A DNA stretch of 32,766 nucleotides from JBDTNQ01 sp039933635 (GTDB lineage: Bacteria > Acidobacteriota > Vicinamibacteria > Vicinamibacterales > SCN-69-37). Under the pieces are notes generated by a model. The model ran no database searches, was not told the origin of the DNA, and saw nothing but the letters and a program-made list of their open reading frames with translations. The position numbers were made by a program, and so were the translations under genes. Each line of letters opens with the position of its first letter. The stretch's first letter is position 1. Of the stretch, positions 15,603 to 23,528 are shown piece by piece. The DNA lies in contig JBDTNQ010000039.1 of NCBI GenBank assembly GCA_039933635.1, positions 1 through 32,766 on the forward strand, read 5' to 3'.

Positions 15603-16322
15603 ATGAAGGTTCGCGTCCTCCCTGGCCACGGACCGCGCCGGGCGGCGCTCCTTGGCCTGGTCGTGGCGTTCGCGGTGCTGTTCTCGTCAGCGCTGCCTGC
15701 ACGCCTGGCGGCTGCGGCCGCGGGTCGGGTCGAGGGCCACGTCCATCTCGTCACATCCTCCACGCGGCGTCTCGCGTCTGCCGGCGCCTACCCGAGCCGT
15801 GTGGTTGGTCTTGCCGCCGATCGGCGCACCTCAGAGATGTCGAACGTCATCGTGTTCGTGAAGGCCAAGCCGGCGCCGCTGGCGCCTATGCGCGCCGCCA
15901 TCATGCAGCAGGATGAGGAATTCGTGCCGCACCTGGTGGCCGTGACGACGGGGTCCACGGTGGAATTTCCGAATGAAGACGTCGTCTTCCACAATGTCTT
16001 CTCGCTCTCGCGCGCAGGCGAGTTCGACCTCGGACGCTATCCGAAGGGCCGCTCGAAGTCCCGGGTGTTTGAGCGCCCCGGCCTCGTCAAGGTCTTCTGT
16101 CACTTGCACTCGCAGATGAGCGCGATGATTCGCGTGTTCGACCACCCGTATTTCGCGATCCCAGGCGCGGACGGTGATTTCTCTATTCCGGACGTGCCCA
16201 CCGGTGACTACGACGTGGTCGCGTGGCACGAGCGGGTGGGCGAGGTGACCCTGCACACCACCGTCAGCGCGACGCGTCCGGCGACGCTCACGTTCTCGCT
16301 TCCACTCACCGACGCGCCATGA
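15603..16322 (+). CDS. Periplasmic cupredoxin-like protein (methylamine-utilisation-type)
   Basis: This encodes 239 residues with a signal peptide (ALLGLVVAFAVLFSSALPARLAAA). The mature part is a plastocyanin-like fold with all four type-1 copper ligands in place: His130 (FPNEDVVFHNVFS), Cys166, His169 and Met172 (VFCHLHSQMSA). A C-terminal carboxypeptidase-regulatory-like segment (FSIPDVPTGDYDVVAWHE) follows. Such proteins are often annotated as methylamine utilisation proteins, but no methylamine dehydrogenase genes are present here. The stop overlaps the ATG of the HD-GYP gene (ATGA at 16319-16322), so the two are translationally coupled. It could pass electrons to, or present copper or a redox signal to, the periplasmic domain of that sensor. 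This role is inference; the copper site is directly visible. Confidence 0.85.
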   Translation: MKVRVLPGHGPRRAALLGLVVAFAVLFSSALPARLAAAAAGRVEGHVHLVTSSTRRLASAGAYPSRVVGLAADRRTSEMSNVIVFVKAKPAPLAPMRAAIMQQDEEFVPHLVAVTTGSTVEFPNEDVVFHNVFSLSRAGEFDLGRYPKGRSKSRVFERPGLVKVFCHLHSQMSAMIRVFDHPYFAIPGADGDFSIPDVPTGDYDVVAWHERVGEVTLHTTVSATRPATLTFSLPLTDAP

Positions 16323-18085
16323 GTTTGCTCGTTCCTGCCCGTTCGCGCGCGCCCAGGCTCCTCATCAAGATCCTCGGCTTCAGCTTCGGCGTGATCGCCG
16401 CAGTGCTCGCGAGCGTGTTCGTGGCCCTGACGTGGCAAGCGCGCGAGCGCCTGACTCGCCCCATCATTGCCAATCAGGAAGCGAGTCAGCGCCGATTCGT
16501 GGAGGTCGCTGCGCGTCGCCAACGCGAACTGCGGCTGCAGGCGTCGGTGTTGAGCGACGCGCCCACGCTGAAGGCGGCCGTTGATACCTATCACGCGGAA
16601 ATCGCCCACGGCGCCGCGCCAATGAACCTCTTCACGACGATTCAACGTGAGGCGGACAAGCTCCAGAGCAAGCTCGGGGTGCCCGCTCTCGTCGTGACGG
16701 GCGTGGACGGAGGCATCCTGGTCAGCGCCGGACCACGCAGCGTGGACTGGGCTCGCGGTGACCGTCTGCCATGGCGGCTCGACAGCAGCGGCGAGTCCGT
16801 GGAAACGGTGATCGCCCGCGGCGACCGAGAGTATCTCGCCACTGCCGTTCCGCTCATCGTTGCCGACGATGTCGTAGGGTCGGTGTATCTGGCGGCGCCG
16901 CTGGACGATGGGTACGCGAAGGAACTGGCCGCCGAGGCGAACTCGGATGTCGCGATCCTGGTCGGCGGGCGCGTGGTGGCGGCTTCGACGTCCTTACAGG
17001 TGGCTCGCGCACTCGGGCGCGCCGCCCCGGCGGGCACGGGATCCATCACGATCGACGGAAACGAGTTCGTGGCCAGTCGTCTCTGGGCCATCGATGCGGC
17101 GACGGTGTACGCGGTGGATTCCGTGACCAGCGCCGTACAGAAGGCCACGGGTGAGGCACTCGGCGTGCTGGTCTGGGTGGGCCTTGGCGCACTGTGCCTC
17201 GCCGGACTCGGCAGTTGGTGGCTGGCGCGCAGACTGGCCATGCCGATTGACGCCCTCACGCAAACGCTGGCGACGATGGCCCGCGAGCGCGACTTCGAGC
17301 ATGCGCTGGACGCGACCGGGGTGAGTCGCGAGTTCGACGATCTGATCGACACGTTCGACGCGCTTCGCCGCGCGGTCGTCGAGGCCGAAGACGAATCCGA
17401 GGCCGCGTACGTGGGCGTGATTGGATCGCTCGCGGCGGCGCTCGATGCGCGGGACCCGTACACCGCCGGTCATTCGGAACGAGTGGCGAATCTCTCCGTG
17501 GCCATCGCGCGACAGATGGAACTGCCCGAAATCGAGGTCGAGACCGTTCGACTGGGCGCTCTGCTTCACGACATCGGCAAGATCGGTGTCAGCGACGCGG
17601 TCCTGCGTAAGCCGGGGAAGTTGTCCGACGATGAGTTTGCCCAGATCAAGCTGCACCCGGGTCTGGGCGCGCGCATTCTGAGACCGCTTCGTTTTCTCTC
17701 GCCCCATCTGGCCGTGGTCGAACTGCATCATGAACAGCCCAACGGCCGTGGTTATCCGCACGGTCTGGATGGCGTGCAGATCCCGCTGCTTGCCAGCATC
17801 GTCCACGTGGCTGACGCGTTCGATGCGATAACGTCCGCTCGCGCGTATCGTCCCAGCCGGCCATTTCAGGATGCCGTCGACGAGCTTCGGAAATGGTCGG
17901 GCACGCAGTTCGCGCCCGATGTCGTCGACGCGCTCGTTGCACTGCCGGTGTCGGTCCTGATCGCATCGCAGGAGGCCGCCGCGCAGGCGAGCTTGTCAGA
18001 CGACGGTGCGTCGGTGCGCGGCGCGCTCGTCCAGTTCCGCGCGAGGGCGGCCGCGTCGATGAGACGCGAACGGGCGGCGGGGTAG
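16319..18085 (+). CDS. Membrane sensor HD-GYP domain c-di-GMP phosphodiesterase
   Basis: This encodes 588 residues, starting at the ATG that overlaps the cupredoxin stop. A first membrane helix (LLIKILGFSFGVIAAVLASVFVAL, about 14-37) precedes a periplasmic sensor domain of about 240 residues resembling a Cache-type fold (VVTGVDGGILVSAGPRS, ATAVPLIVADDVVGSVYLAAPL). A second helix (about 281-303) is followed by a HAMP linker and the HD-GYP domain (about 363-560). Catalytic motifs are complete: GHSERV, HDIGKIGVSD (His417, Asp418), HHE at 470-472, NGRGYP with GYP at 478-480, and HVADAFDA. It should therefore hydrolyse c-di-GMP in response to a periplasmic cue. It lies between a copper protein and a porin, 3 bp before the latter, suggesting the cue is copper, redox or electron-carrier state. 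Confidence 0.92.
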   Translation: MSLLVPARSRAPRLLIKILGFSFGVIAAVLASVFVALTWQARERLTRPIIANQEASQRRFVEVAARRQRELRLQASVLSDAPTLKAAVDTYHAEIAHGAAPMNLFTTIQREADKLQSKLGVPALVVTGVDGGILVSAGPRSVDWARGDRLPWRLDSSGESVETVIARGDREYLATAVPLIVADDVVGSVYLAAPLDDGYAKELAAEANSDVAILVGGRVVAASTSLQVARALGRAAPAGTGSITIDGNEFVASRLWAIDAATVYAVDSVTSAVQKATGEALGVLVWVGLGALCLAGLGSWWLARRLAMPIDALTQTLATMARERDFEHALDATGVSREFDDLIDTFDALRRAVVEAEDESEAAYVGVIGSLAAALDARDPYTAGHSERVANLSVAIARQMELPEIEVETVRLGALLHDIGKIGVSDAVLRKPGKLSDDEFAQIKLHPGLGARILRPLRFLSPHLAVVELHHEQPNGRGYPHGLDGVQIPLLASIVHVADAFDAITSARAYRPSRPFQDAVDELRKWSGTQFAPDVVDALVALPVSVLIASQEAAAQASLSDDGASVRGALVQFRARAAASMRRERAAG

Positions 18086-18088
18086 GCC

Positions 18089-19153
18089 ATGCCTCGAGTC
18101 ATGGCCTCGGTCGTCATGTTCGTCCTGGCGTTCAGAGCCGCGGCATACGCGCAGGAAAGTCAGGCGCCGCAGAGCCGGCGTTTTGCTGTCGACACGGTTG
18201 TCGGCTATCAGAACTACGCCACCGACTACCCGGACTGGACCGCGCAATACGTGTTCGACGCCTTCACGACGGCTGAAATCCACAAGCATTGGCAGGCGAC
18301 GTTCAGGCCGAAAGTGTGGCGGATGCGCAACGAGTGGCATCTGCTGATCGATCAAGCGTCGGTGCAGACCGAGTTTCACAAGGGCAGCAACTGGCGCATC
18401 GAGGCCGGACGCTTTCCGGTGCCCATCGGTCTCGGGATGACGGAAAATCGCGCGGATCTGAACGGCGGGATGATCTGGTGGCACCGCGCGTACTACATGC
18501 CCATCCCGTTTCTCGGAGCGGATGTGCCGCGCCTGTCGCTCATGTCCGCGGTCTATCCGAGCGGCGTGCAGGTGAGCACGTCGGCGGGCCACTGGGACGC
18601 ACGCGGCGCGGTGGTGGACCTGTCGCCGATTGAATTCTGGCGCGAGCCCGCGGGCGTGTCGCGGAGCCCGAACGGGATTCTTGGAGGCGGCGTGTCGCCC
18701 TGGCAGGGGTTCCGTGTGGGCATTGCCGGCGCCTGGGGCGAGTTCGCCGCGCCAACCGAGACGCGCGGTGGCCTCGGGTATTCCATGGCGAATGTCGAAG
18801 GCGAGTACGCCTTCAAGTACAGCAAGGTCAGCGGCGAGTGGACCCGCGACCGAATCGAGACGTCAACCGGTGATCGACGGTCGAGCGGGTGGACCGTGCA
18901 GTGGCAGCAAACGGTGACCCCGCGTCTCTTCGTCCATTCGCGCGCCAGTCTGCTGCACTCGCCGGAAGTGTCTCGAAACGGCCCGTTCACCGTGACGGAG
19001 CGGACCTACCGGTCGATTGACACAACCATCGGCTATCGTCTCAGCCCGACGCTTACCGTCCGTCTGGGTCACAGTTCCATGAAGAGCTGGACGACGGGCA
19101 CCTCCGACCAACAGGCCGGTGTGTCGCTGATGTGGACGAACCGGTGGTGGTAG
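18089..19153 (+). CDS. Porin-like outer-membrane beta-barrel protein
   Basis: This encodes 354 residues. The signal peptide (VMASVVMFVLAFRAAAYAQ) is followed by repeated amphipathic strands (VDTVVGYQNYATDYPDWTAQYVFDAFTTAEI, WQATFRPKVWRM, WHLLIDQASVQTEF, WRIEAGRFPVPIGLGM) and a C-terminal strand ending in aromatic residues (VSLMWTNRWW), as in outer-membrane barrels. The GRFPVPIG segment resembles phosphate- or succinate-selective porin-like proteins in which a barrel strand carries an 'AGRF/G' motif; I cannot name the substrate. It starts 3 bp after the HD-GYP stop and must be co-transcribed with it and the cupredoxin. It ends only 6 bp from the convergent DUF1080 stop, with no terminator between. 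Confidence 0.8.
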   Translation: MPRVMASVVMFVLAFRAAAYAQESQAPQSRRFAVDTVVGYQNYATDYPDWTAQYVFDAFTTAEIHKHWQATFRPKVWRMRNEWHLLIDQASVQTEFHKGSNWRIEAGRFPVPIGLGMTENRADLNGGMIWWHRAYYMPIPFLGADVPRLSLMSAVYPSGVQVSTSAGHWDARGAVVDLSPIEFWREPAGVSRSPNGILGGGVSPWQGFRVGIAGAWGEFAAPTETRGGLGYSMANVEGEYAFKYSKVSGEWTRDRIETSTGDRRSSGWTVQWQQTVTPRLFVHSRASLLHSPEVSRNGPFTVTERTYRSIDTTIGYRLSPTLTVRLGHSSMKSWTTGTSDQQAGVSLMWTNRWW

Positions 19154-19159
19154 GGGTGC

Positions 19160-19975
19160 CTACCGAAGCTCCCTGATCCAGATATTCCTGAAGCTGATCG
19201 GGGGGCTCGGGTCACCGTGGGCTTGGAGCTTGATCACGGCGCCGTCGAAGGCCTTGTAGAAGGGTTTGCCGATGTAGAGCGTCTCGCCTTTGAGCTCGAC
19301 GTGATCCTGAATCAGTACGCCGTTGTGGATCGCCGTGACGTACGCCGGTGATTTCACGGAGCCGTCGGCGTTGAACACCGGTGCGGTCCAGACGACATCG
19401 TAGACCTGCCACTCGCCCGGCTTGCGGCTGGCGTTGGCGAGCGGGATGTACTGCTTGTAGATCGATCCGGCCTGACCGTTCACGTACGTCTTGTTGTCGT
19501 ACGAGTCCAGTACCTGCAACTCGTACCCGGCGTCGCCCGTGCCGGTGGACGCGAGGAACACGCCGCTGTTGCCGCGCGCCTGATCGCTTCCCGTGATGCC
19601 GACCGGGATTCGCCACTCGATGTGCAACTGGTAGTTCTTAAACTTCCGCTTTGTCTCGATGTTGCCGGCCCGCTTGTCGACGGTGAAGATGCCGTCGGCT
19701 ACCGGCCACGCGGCGGGGGACTTGCTGTCCTTGTTCGAGACCCACTGATCGAGGTTCTTGCCATCGAACAGGACGAGAGCGTCAGACGGAGGTGCACCCG
19801 CCGTCTCGCCCGGCGTCACCATCGCTGGTACTGGCTCCCACACCTCGGTATCCTTCGGATTGCCCCTGGCCGGCGCCGCAGCTGCCTGTGGCGGCGCGGG
19901 CTGCTGCGCCCCCAGGCCGACGGTAAAGACAGACAGACACAGAACGGCGAGCGAGCAGGCGAGGGAAGTTCGCAT
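19160..19975 (-). CDS. Secreted DUF1080 (3-keto-disaccharide hydrolase type) protein
   Basis: This 271-residue protein has a signal peptide (LACSLAVLCLSVFTVGLGAQ) and a single DUF1080 domain: LVLFDGKNLDQWVS, YQLHIEWRIP, NSGVFLASTG, YELQVLDSY and a terminal ISFRNIWIREL. This is the better-conserved form of the fold and is the second DUF1080 protein in the window (the other is at 4427-5278). A Pro/Ala-rich linker (about 25-40) separates the signal from the domain. No oxidoreductase partner is adjacent. The family binds and cleaves oxidised glycosides or other extracellular sugar derivatives; the substrate here is unknown. Its promoter probably lies in the short stretch before the palindromic element at 20018. 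Confidence 0.88.
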   Translation of the reverse strand: MRTSLACSLAVLCLSVFTVGLGAQQPAPPQAAAAPARGNPKDTEVWEPVPAMVTPGETAGAPPSDALVLFDGKNLDQWVSNKDSKSPAAWPVADGIFTVDKRAGNIETKRKFKNYQLHIEWRIPVGITGSDQARGNSGVFLASTGTGDAGYELQVLDSYDNKTYVNGQAGSIYKQYIPLANASRKPGEWQVYDVVWTAPVFNADGSVKSPAYVTAIHNGVLIQDHVELKGETLYIGKPFYKAFDGAVIKLQAHGDPSPPISFRNIWIRELR

Positions 19976-20017
19976 GCCGCATTTTCGGCGTCGCGCATCG
20001 ACGTGTCAACTTGTACT

Positions 20018-20192
20018 CCGGACCTGAAGGTCCGGGGCTCCGGACTCAGAGGCCCCGGGGCGCCGGACGTGGCGGTCCCGGGGCGCCAGACTTGGCGGTC
20101 TGTGTCTGTGGAGTTCCGACCTTCCGGTGGAGCGCCGGACCTTCCGGCTGTACCCCGCACCATCCCGCGGAGCCCCGGACCTTCAGGTCCGG
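20018..20192. repeat. 175-bp intergenic element bounded by a perfect 25-bp inverted repeat
   Basis: The left arm (20018-20042) and right arm (20168-20192) are exact reverse complements over 25 bp. Each arm itself contains a hairpin built on CGGACCT ... AGGTCCG. Between them are degenerate copies of the same core (around 20060-20085, 20120-20150). It lies between the divergent DUF1080 and DinB genes. The structure resembles REP- or MITE-like palindromic elements; no coding capacity for a transposase is present. Target-site duplications are not obvious. Confidence 0.8.
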
Positions 20193-20208
20193 CGCACACG
20201 CGTTCGCA

Positions 20209-20214
20209 TATGAT
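20209..20214 (+). promoter_or_regulatory. -10 box directly upstream of the DinB-family gene
   Basis: TATGAT ends 6 nt before the ATG at 20221, so transcription would begin at or beside the start codon. No ribosome site is present, consistent with a leaderless message. Confidence 0.4.
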
Positions 20215-20220
20215 CTCGCC

Positions 20221-20718
20221 ATGTCCGAAGAAGCGTGGCTCCGCGGTCCGATCGAAGGCATCGCGCCGGTGTTGCAGCCGGCCGCGCATGCGCTACTCCA
20301 GGCAAACGAGGATGTGCAGGCGCTCGCGCCGACGCTCACGGCCGACGTGCTCTGGCAGCAGGCCGGCACGGCGACGGCGGGGTTTCACCTGATCCACCTG
20401 GCGGGCGCGCTCGACCGCCTCTTCACCTACGCACGCGGGGAAATGCTGAACGACGCGCAGAAGGCGGCCGCGAGGGCCGAGGCCGTTCCGCATCAGGAGC
20501 TGAGCGGAGAGACGCTGGCGGCGGTCGTGTCGGCGGCCGTGGATCGGGCGATGGCGCAGCTACGCGCGACGCCCGCCGAGCGTGTCTTCGATCCTCGTGG
20601 CATTGGCCGGGCCCAACTGCCCTCGACCGTCCTGGGTTGTCTTTTTCACGGTGCCGAACACGCCACGAGGCACGCGGGCCAGTTCATCACGACCGTCAAA
20701 CTCACCCTGGGCCGCTGA
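20221..20718 (+). CDS. DinB superfamily protein
   Basis: This encodes 165 residues. The start is the ATG at 20221; the frame stays open upstream only because it runs through the palindromic element. The sequence is a four-helix bundle of the DinB/YfiT type, with a metal-ligand His in TAGFHLIHLAGALDRLF and an HGAEHATRHAGQF motif near the C-terminus giving the typical HxxxH pair. Family members are metal-dependent thiol transferases or hydrolases, often for bacillithiol or mycothiol, but many are uncharacterised and the substrate here is unknown. It stands alone between the repeat element and the nfeD-qmcA pair. Confidence 0.85.
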   Translation: MSEEAWLRGPIEGIAPVLQPAAHALLQANEDVQALAPTLTADVLWQQAGTATAGFHLIHLAGALDRLFTYARGEMLNDAQKAAARAEAVPHQELSGETLAAVVSAAVDRAMAQLRATPAERVFDPRGIGRAQLPSTVLGCLFHGAEHATRHAGQFITTVKLTLGR

Positions 20719-20732
20719 CGTGAGCCGGGGAC

Positions 20733-20738
20733 TATAAT
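20733..20738 (+). promoter_or_regulatory. Perfect -10 box upstream of nfeD-qmcA
   Basis: TATAAT ends 9 nt before the nfeD ATG at 20748, leaving at most a 2-3 nt leader. There is no recognisable -35 box; an upstream CTGACG at 20715-20720 is too close (12-bp spacer). Confidence 0.5.
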
Positions 20739-20747
20739 CGCGCCATC

Positions 20748-21197
20748 ATGAGCATCCTCTGGTGGCACTGGCTCGTGCTTGGGCTGGTACTCGTCGTCGG
20801 TGAATTGGCGACGCCAGGAGGGTTTTATCTCCTGTTCTTCGGCTTGGGCGCCATCATCGTTGGGCTTCTGGCCAGCGCGGGCCTCGCCGGGCCCCTCACT
20901 GTCCAGGTGCTCGGCTTTTCCGTTCTCTCGGTCGGGCTGCTGGCGCTCTTCCGCGCCCGGCTGCTCCAGTGGATGCAAATCAGTCCACAGGCGCCCGCCA
21001 TCGACACGCTCGTGGGCGAAATCGCGACGACCATCGAGCCGCTCGAACCGAACGCGGTCGGCAAGGTGGAACTGCGCGGGACCTCCTGGTCTGCGCGGAA
21101 CGCCTCGGACGCCGTGATTGGACCTGGCAGACGCTGCCGCGTCTCGCGGGTCGAAGGCCTGTTGCTGTACGTGCGGCCCGAGGGGGGCCATTCATGA
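20748..21197 (+). CDS. nfeD: NfeD family membrane protein
   Basis: This 149-residue protein belongs to the short (NfeD1b/YbbJ-like) class. Two or three N-terminal helices (WWHWLVLGLVLVVGELATPGGFYLLFFGLGAIIVGLLASAG, then TVQVLGFSVLSVGLLALF) precede a C-terminal OB-fold domain (DTLVGEIATTIEPL ... GKVELRGTSWSARNA ... GRRCRVSRVEGLLLYVRP). NfeD proteins are partners of SPFH proteins, which they help to assemble in membrane microdomains. Its stop overlaps the qmcA ATG (ATGA at 21194-21197), the standard coupling for this pair. It probably acts in membrane quality control together with QmcA. Confidence 0.92.
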   Translation: MSILWWHWLVLGLVLVVGELATPGGFYLLFFGLGAIIVGLLASAGLAGPLTVQVLGFSVLSVGLLALFRARLLQWMQISPQAPAIDTLVGEIATTIEPLEPNAVGKVELRGTSWSARNASDAVIGPGRRCRVSRVEGLLLYVRPEGGHS

Positions 21198-22111
21198 GTG
21201 GCACGCTCATCGTCGTTCTCTTCCTCGCGTTCTTCGCGCTCATTGTCGTCGCGAAGACGGCCGTGGTGGTGCCGCAGCAGAGCGCCTATGTCGTGGAGCG
21301 CTTGGGGCGCTTCTCCGGCGTCCTGGGCGCCGGTTTCCACGTCCTCGTGCCCTTCATGGACGTGATCCGGTACCGCCACTCGTTGAAGGAGATGGCGATC
21401 GATATCCCGGCTCAAGTCTGCATCACGCGCGACAACGTGCAGGTCGGCGTCGACGGCATCCTGTATCTCAAGGTCCTCAATCCGGAGCGGGCGTCATACG
21501 GGATCTATGACTACAACTTCGCGATTACCCAGCTGGCCCAGACCAACCTGCGCAGCGAAATCGGCAAGATCGATCTGGATCGGACGTTCGAGGAACGCAT
21601 GAACATCAACGCGTCCCTGGTGGCGGAGCTCGACAAGGCATCCGAGGCGTGGGGCGTCAAGGTGTTGCGGTACGAGATCAAGAACATCACGCCGCCGCAG
21701 GACGTCCTGGCGGCGATGGAGAAACAGATGCGCGCGGAGCGCGAGAAGCGCGCCGTGATTCTCACGTCCGAAGGCCAGCGGGACGCCGCGATCAACAGCG
21801 CGGAAGGCGAAAAGCAGCAGGTGATCAAGGCGTCAGAAGCGCGCCGTCAGCAGCAGATCAACGAGGCGCAGGGCGAGGCCGAGGCGATCCTCGCCGTGGC
21901 GCGCGCCACCGCCGAGGGCATCCGGCAGGTGGCTGAAACGATCCGTCAGCCAGGCGGGATGGAGGCCACTCAACTCCGTGTGGCGGAGCAGTACATCACC
22001 GAGTTCGGCAACCTCGCGCAGAAGACGAACACGCTGATTCTGCCCGCCAACGTCGCGGATGTCGCGTCCATGGTCTCGGTCGCGATGCGCGTGTTTCAGG
22101 ACAGAAAGTAG
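21194..22111 (+). CDS. qmcA: SPFH/band 7 family membrane protein QmcA
   Basis: This encodes 305 residues. One N-terminal membrane helix (LIVVLFLAFFALIVVAKTAVVV) leads into the SPFH domain (QQSAYVVERLGRFSGVLGAGFHVLVPFMD ... ITRDNVQVGVDGILYLKV ... LAQTNLRSEIGKIDLD). A long charged coiled coil (EKQMRAEREKRAVILTSEGQRDAAINSAEGEKQQVIKASEARRQQQINEAQGEAEAI) follows. These features match QmcA/stomatin-type scaffold proteins that form large oligomers with NfeD partners. It is translationally coupled to nfeD. Its 3' end overlaps the convergent MgtC/DUF4010 gene by 16 nt. The start is fixed by the ATGA overlap. Confidence 0.93.
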   Translation: MSGTLIVVLFLAFFALIVVAKTAVVVPQQSAYVVERLGRFSGVLGAGFHVLVPFMDVIRYRHSLKEMAIDIPAQVCITRDNVQVGVDGILYLKVLNPERASYGIYDYNFAITQLAQTNLRSEIGKIDLDRTFEERMNINASLVAELDKASEAWGVKVLRYEIKNITPPQDVLAAMEKQMRAEREKRAVILTSEGQRDAAINSAEGEKQQVIKASEARRQQQINEAQGEAEAILAVARATAEGIRQVAETIRQPGGMEATQLRVAEQYITEFGNLAQKTNTLILPANVADVASMVSVAMRVFQDRK

Positions 22112-23367
22112 CTCGCCCAGAGCGCCAGAGACAGCGCCAGCGCAATCGCGGCCAGACCCGCCACCGTCAGCGTCCGGAAGTGACCCCGGCCGACCACGGC
22201 GGCCATCGTCAACTTGACGATGGTGTTCGCCGTGGCGCCGATCACGATCGCGCGCGCACCCATGAGCGGCGGCGTGCCCGAGCCGACAATGTTGGCCATC
22301 GAGATTGTCAGGGCATCCATGTCCACCAGCCCGAGCACGGCGGCCGAGCCGTAGATGCCGGCCTGACCGAACCAACGCGTGGCGAAGGCCACGACAAACA
22401 ACACCACCTGAAACAGCGCCGCCATTTGCAGCGCGGCGGTCACTTGCAGGGGATTCTCTTCGTCGGTTGCGCGCGGCACCTGCGCCGGTGCGGACGATTT
22501 GCGCAATTGGCGAACGGTCAGACCCACAGCAATACACGCGGGCACCACGAAGGCCGGCCAGAGCGCGGACGTCAACGGTAGCGCGAGCACCGCCGTCGCG
22601 AGCAGCACGCGCGGGAAAAGCACCGCGTTCGCACCGAGCGTGCCCGCCGCAAGCGCCACGGCATCGTGGGGGCGGATCCGGCTCAGGCGTGAGAACGTCA
22701 TCGTGACGGATGTCGACGACAGCAGACCGCCGAGTATGCCGGCCAGCGCGTAGCCCCGCTCGGCACCAACCGCGCGGCGCGCGACGTAGCCGACGAAGCT
22801 GAGCCCGGAAAACAGCAAGACGAGGGCCCACAGGACGCGAGGCCGAATCGTGTCGGATGGGCCGAAGGGTCCGGCCGGAAGGAGCGGCAGGATCACCGCG
22901 GCCATGACCGCGAACCGGGCTCCCGCGCGCATCTCCGCGAGGTCGACGCGACTCACCCAGCCGTGGAGGCTACGCTTCTCAACGAGCAGGAGGAGCGTGA
23001 TCGCGATACAGCCGGACGCGACGCGAATCAGACCCAGACCCGAGAGCAGGCCCGCCGCGAGCACCACGAAAGCGGCGACCTCGGTGGTGCCGTCAATGTC
23101 CGTGCGGCTGGCGGACAGATAGGCGACGACCACCAGCGCGCCGACGCCGGCCATCAGCACCAGGCTCAGCCCCGTCAGGCCTGCGGTCCACAGCCAGCCA
23201 CACAGGCCGGCAACCAGTCCCAACAGTGTGAACGTCCGTACGCCCGCGAAGCGCGCCAGTGGGCCGGCCGCATGGCCGCTCCATTCTCGTTCGACCCCAA
23301 TCGCCAATCCGCCGAGGGCGGCGACTGAGACGTGGGCGAACGCCGTGGCGTCGAAGGTCGGGGGCAT
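22096..23367 (-). CDS. MgtC/SapB plus DUF4010 polytopic membrane protein
   Basis: This encodes 423 residues from the ATG at 23365-23367 (PPTFDATAFAHVSVAALGG); an upstream extension to 23466 is Pro/Ser-rich and unlikely. The N-terminal third is an MgtC-type domain (LGGLAIGVEREWSG, FAGVRTFTLLGLVAGL). The remainder is DUF4010, with many helices (FSGLSFVGYVARRAVG, YALAGILGGLLSSTSVTMTF, GIYGSAAVLGLVDMDALTISMA). Fusions of this type are predicted transporters or regulators of transport; their substrate is unknown. MgtC itself modulates ATP synthase and Mg2+ stress in pathogens, but that should not be transferred here. It is convergent with and overlaps qmcA, and divergent from tesA. Confidence 0.88.
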   Translation of the reverse strand: MPPTFDATAFAHVSVAALGGLAIGVEREWSGHAAGPLARFAGVRTFTLLGLVAGLCGWLWTAGLTGLSLVLMAGVGALVVVAYLSASRTDIDGTTEVAAFVVLAAGLLSGLGLIRVASGCIAITLLLLVEKRSLHGWVSRVDLAEMRAGARFAVMAAVILPLLPAGPFGPSDTIRPRVLWALVLLFSGLSFVGYVARRAVGAERGYALAGILGGLLSSTSVTMTFSRLSRIRPHDAVALAAGTLGANAVLFPRVLLATAVLALPLTSALWPAFVVPACIAVGLTVRQLRKSSAPAQVPRATDEENPLQVTAALQMAALFQVVLFVVAFATRWFGQAGIYGSAAVLGLVDMDALTISMANIVGSGTPPLMGARAIVIGATANTIVKLTMAAVVGRGHFRTLTVAGLAAIALALSLALWASYFLS

Positions 23368-23516
23368 GTTGGGGCTGCAGCTACGGTCGGCAGACGGCGG
23401 GCACGGGGCAGCAGGGGACGAGGGACACGAGGGTAACAGGCTACGGTCTGCTGACCGGCGGGACAAGTACGGACTGCGAACGAGTGGCCTCGGCGCAGCG
23501 TAGTACTTGCGGCAGG

Positions 23517-23522
23517 CATAAT
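23517..23522 (+). promoter_or_regulatory. -10 box directly upstream of tesA
   Basis: CATAAT ends 6 nt before the ATG at 23529. The position predicts a leaderless transcript. No -35 box is recognisable. Confidence 0.4.
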
Positions 23523-23528
23523 AGCGAG

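Noticed and set aside
15603..16322. Methylamine dehydrogenase maturation locus
   Set aside because: Only the cupredoxin-type protein is present; none of the mau dehydrogenase subunits or maturation genes are nearby, so the annotation would mislead.
20011..20220. N-terminal extension of the DinB protein by 70 residues
   Set aside because: It is only a translation of the palindromic element; the DinB domain begins after the ATG at 20221, which has its own -10 box.
19622..20392. Plus-strand frame of 256 residues
   Set aside because: It is antisense to the second DUF1080 gene and then runs through the repeat; no domain or signal is visible.
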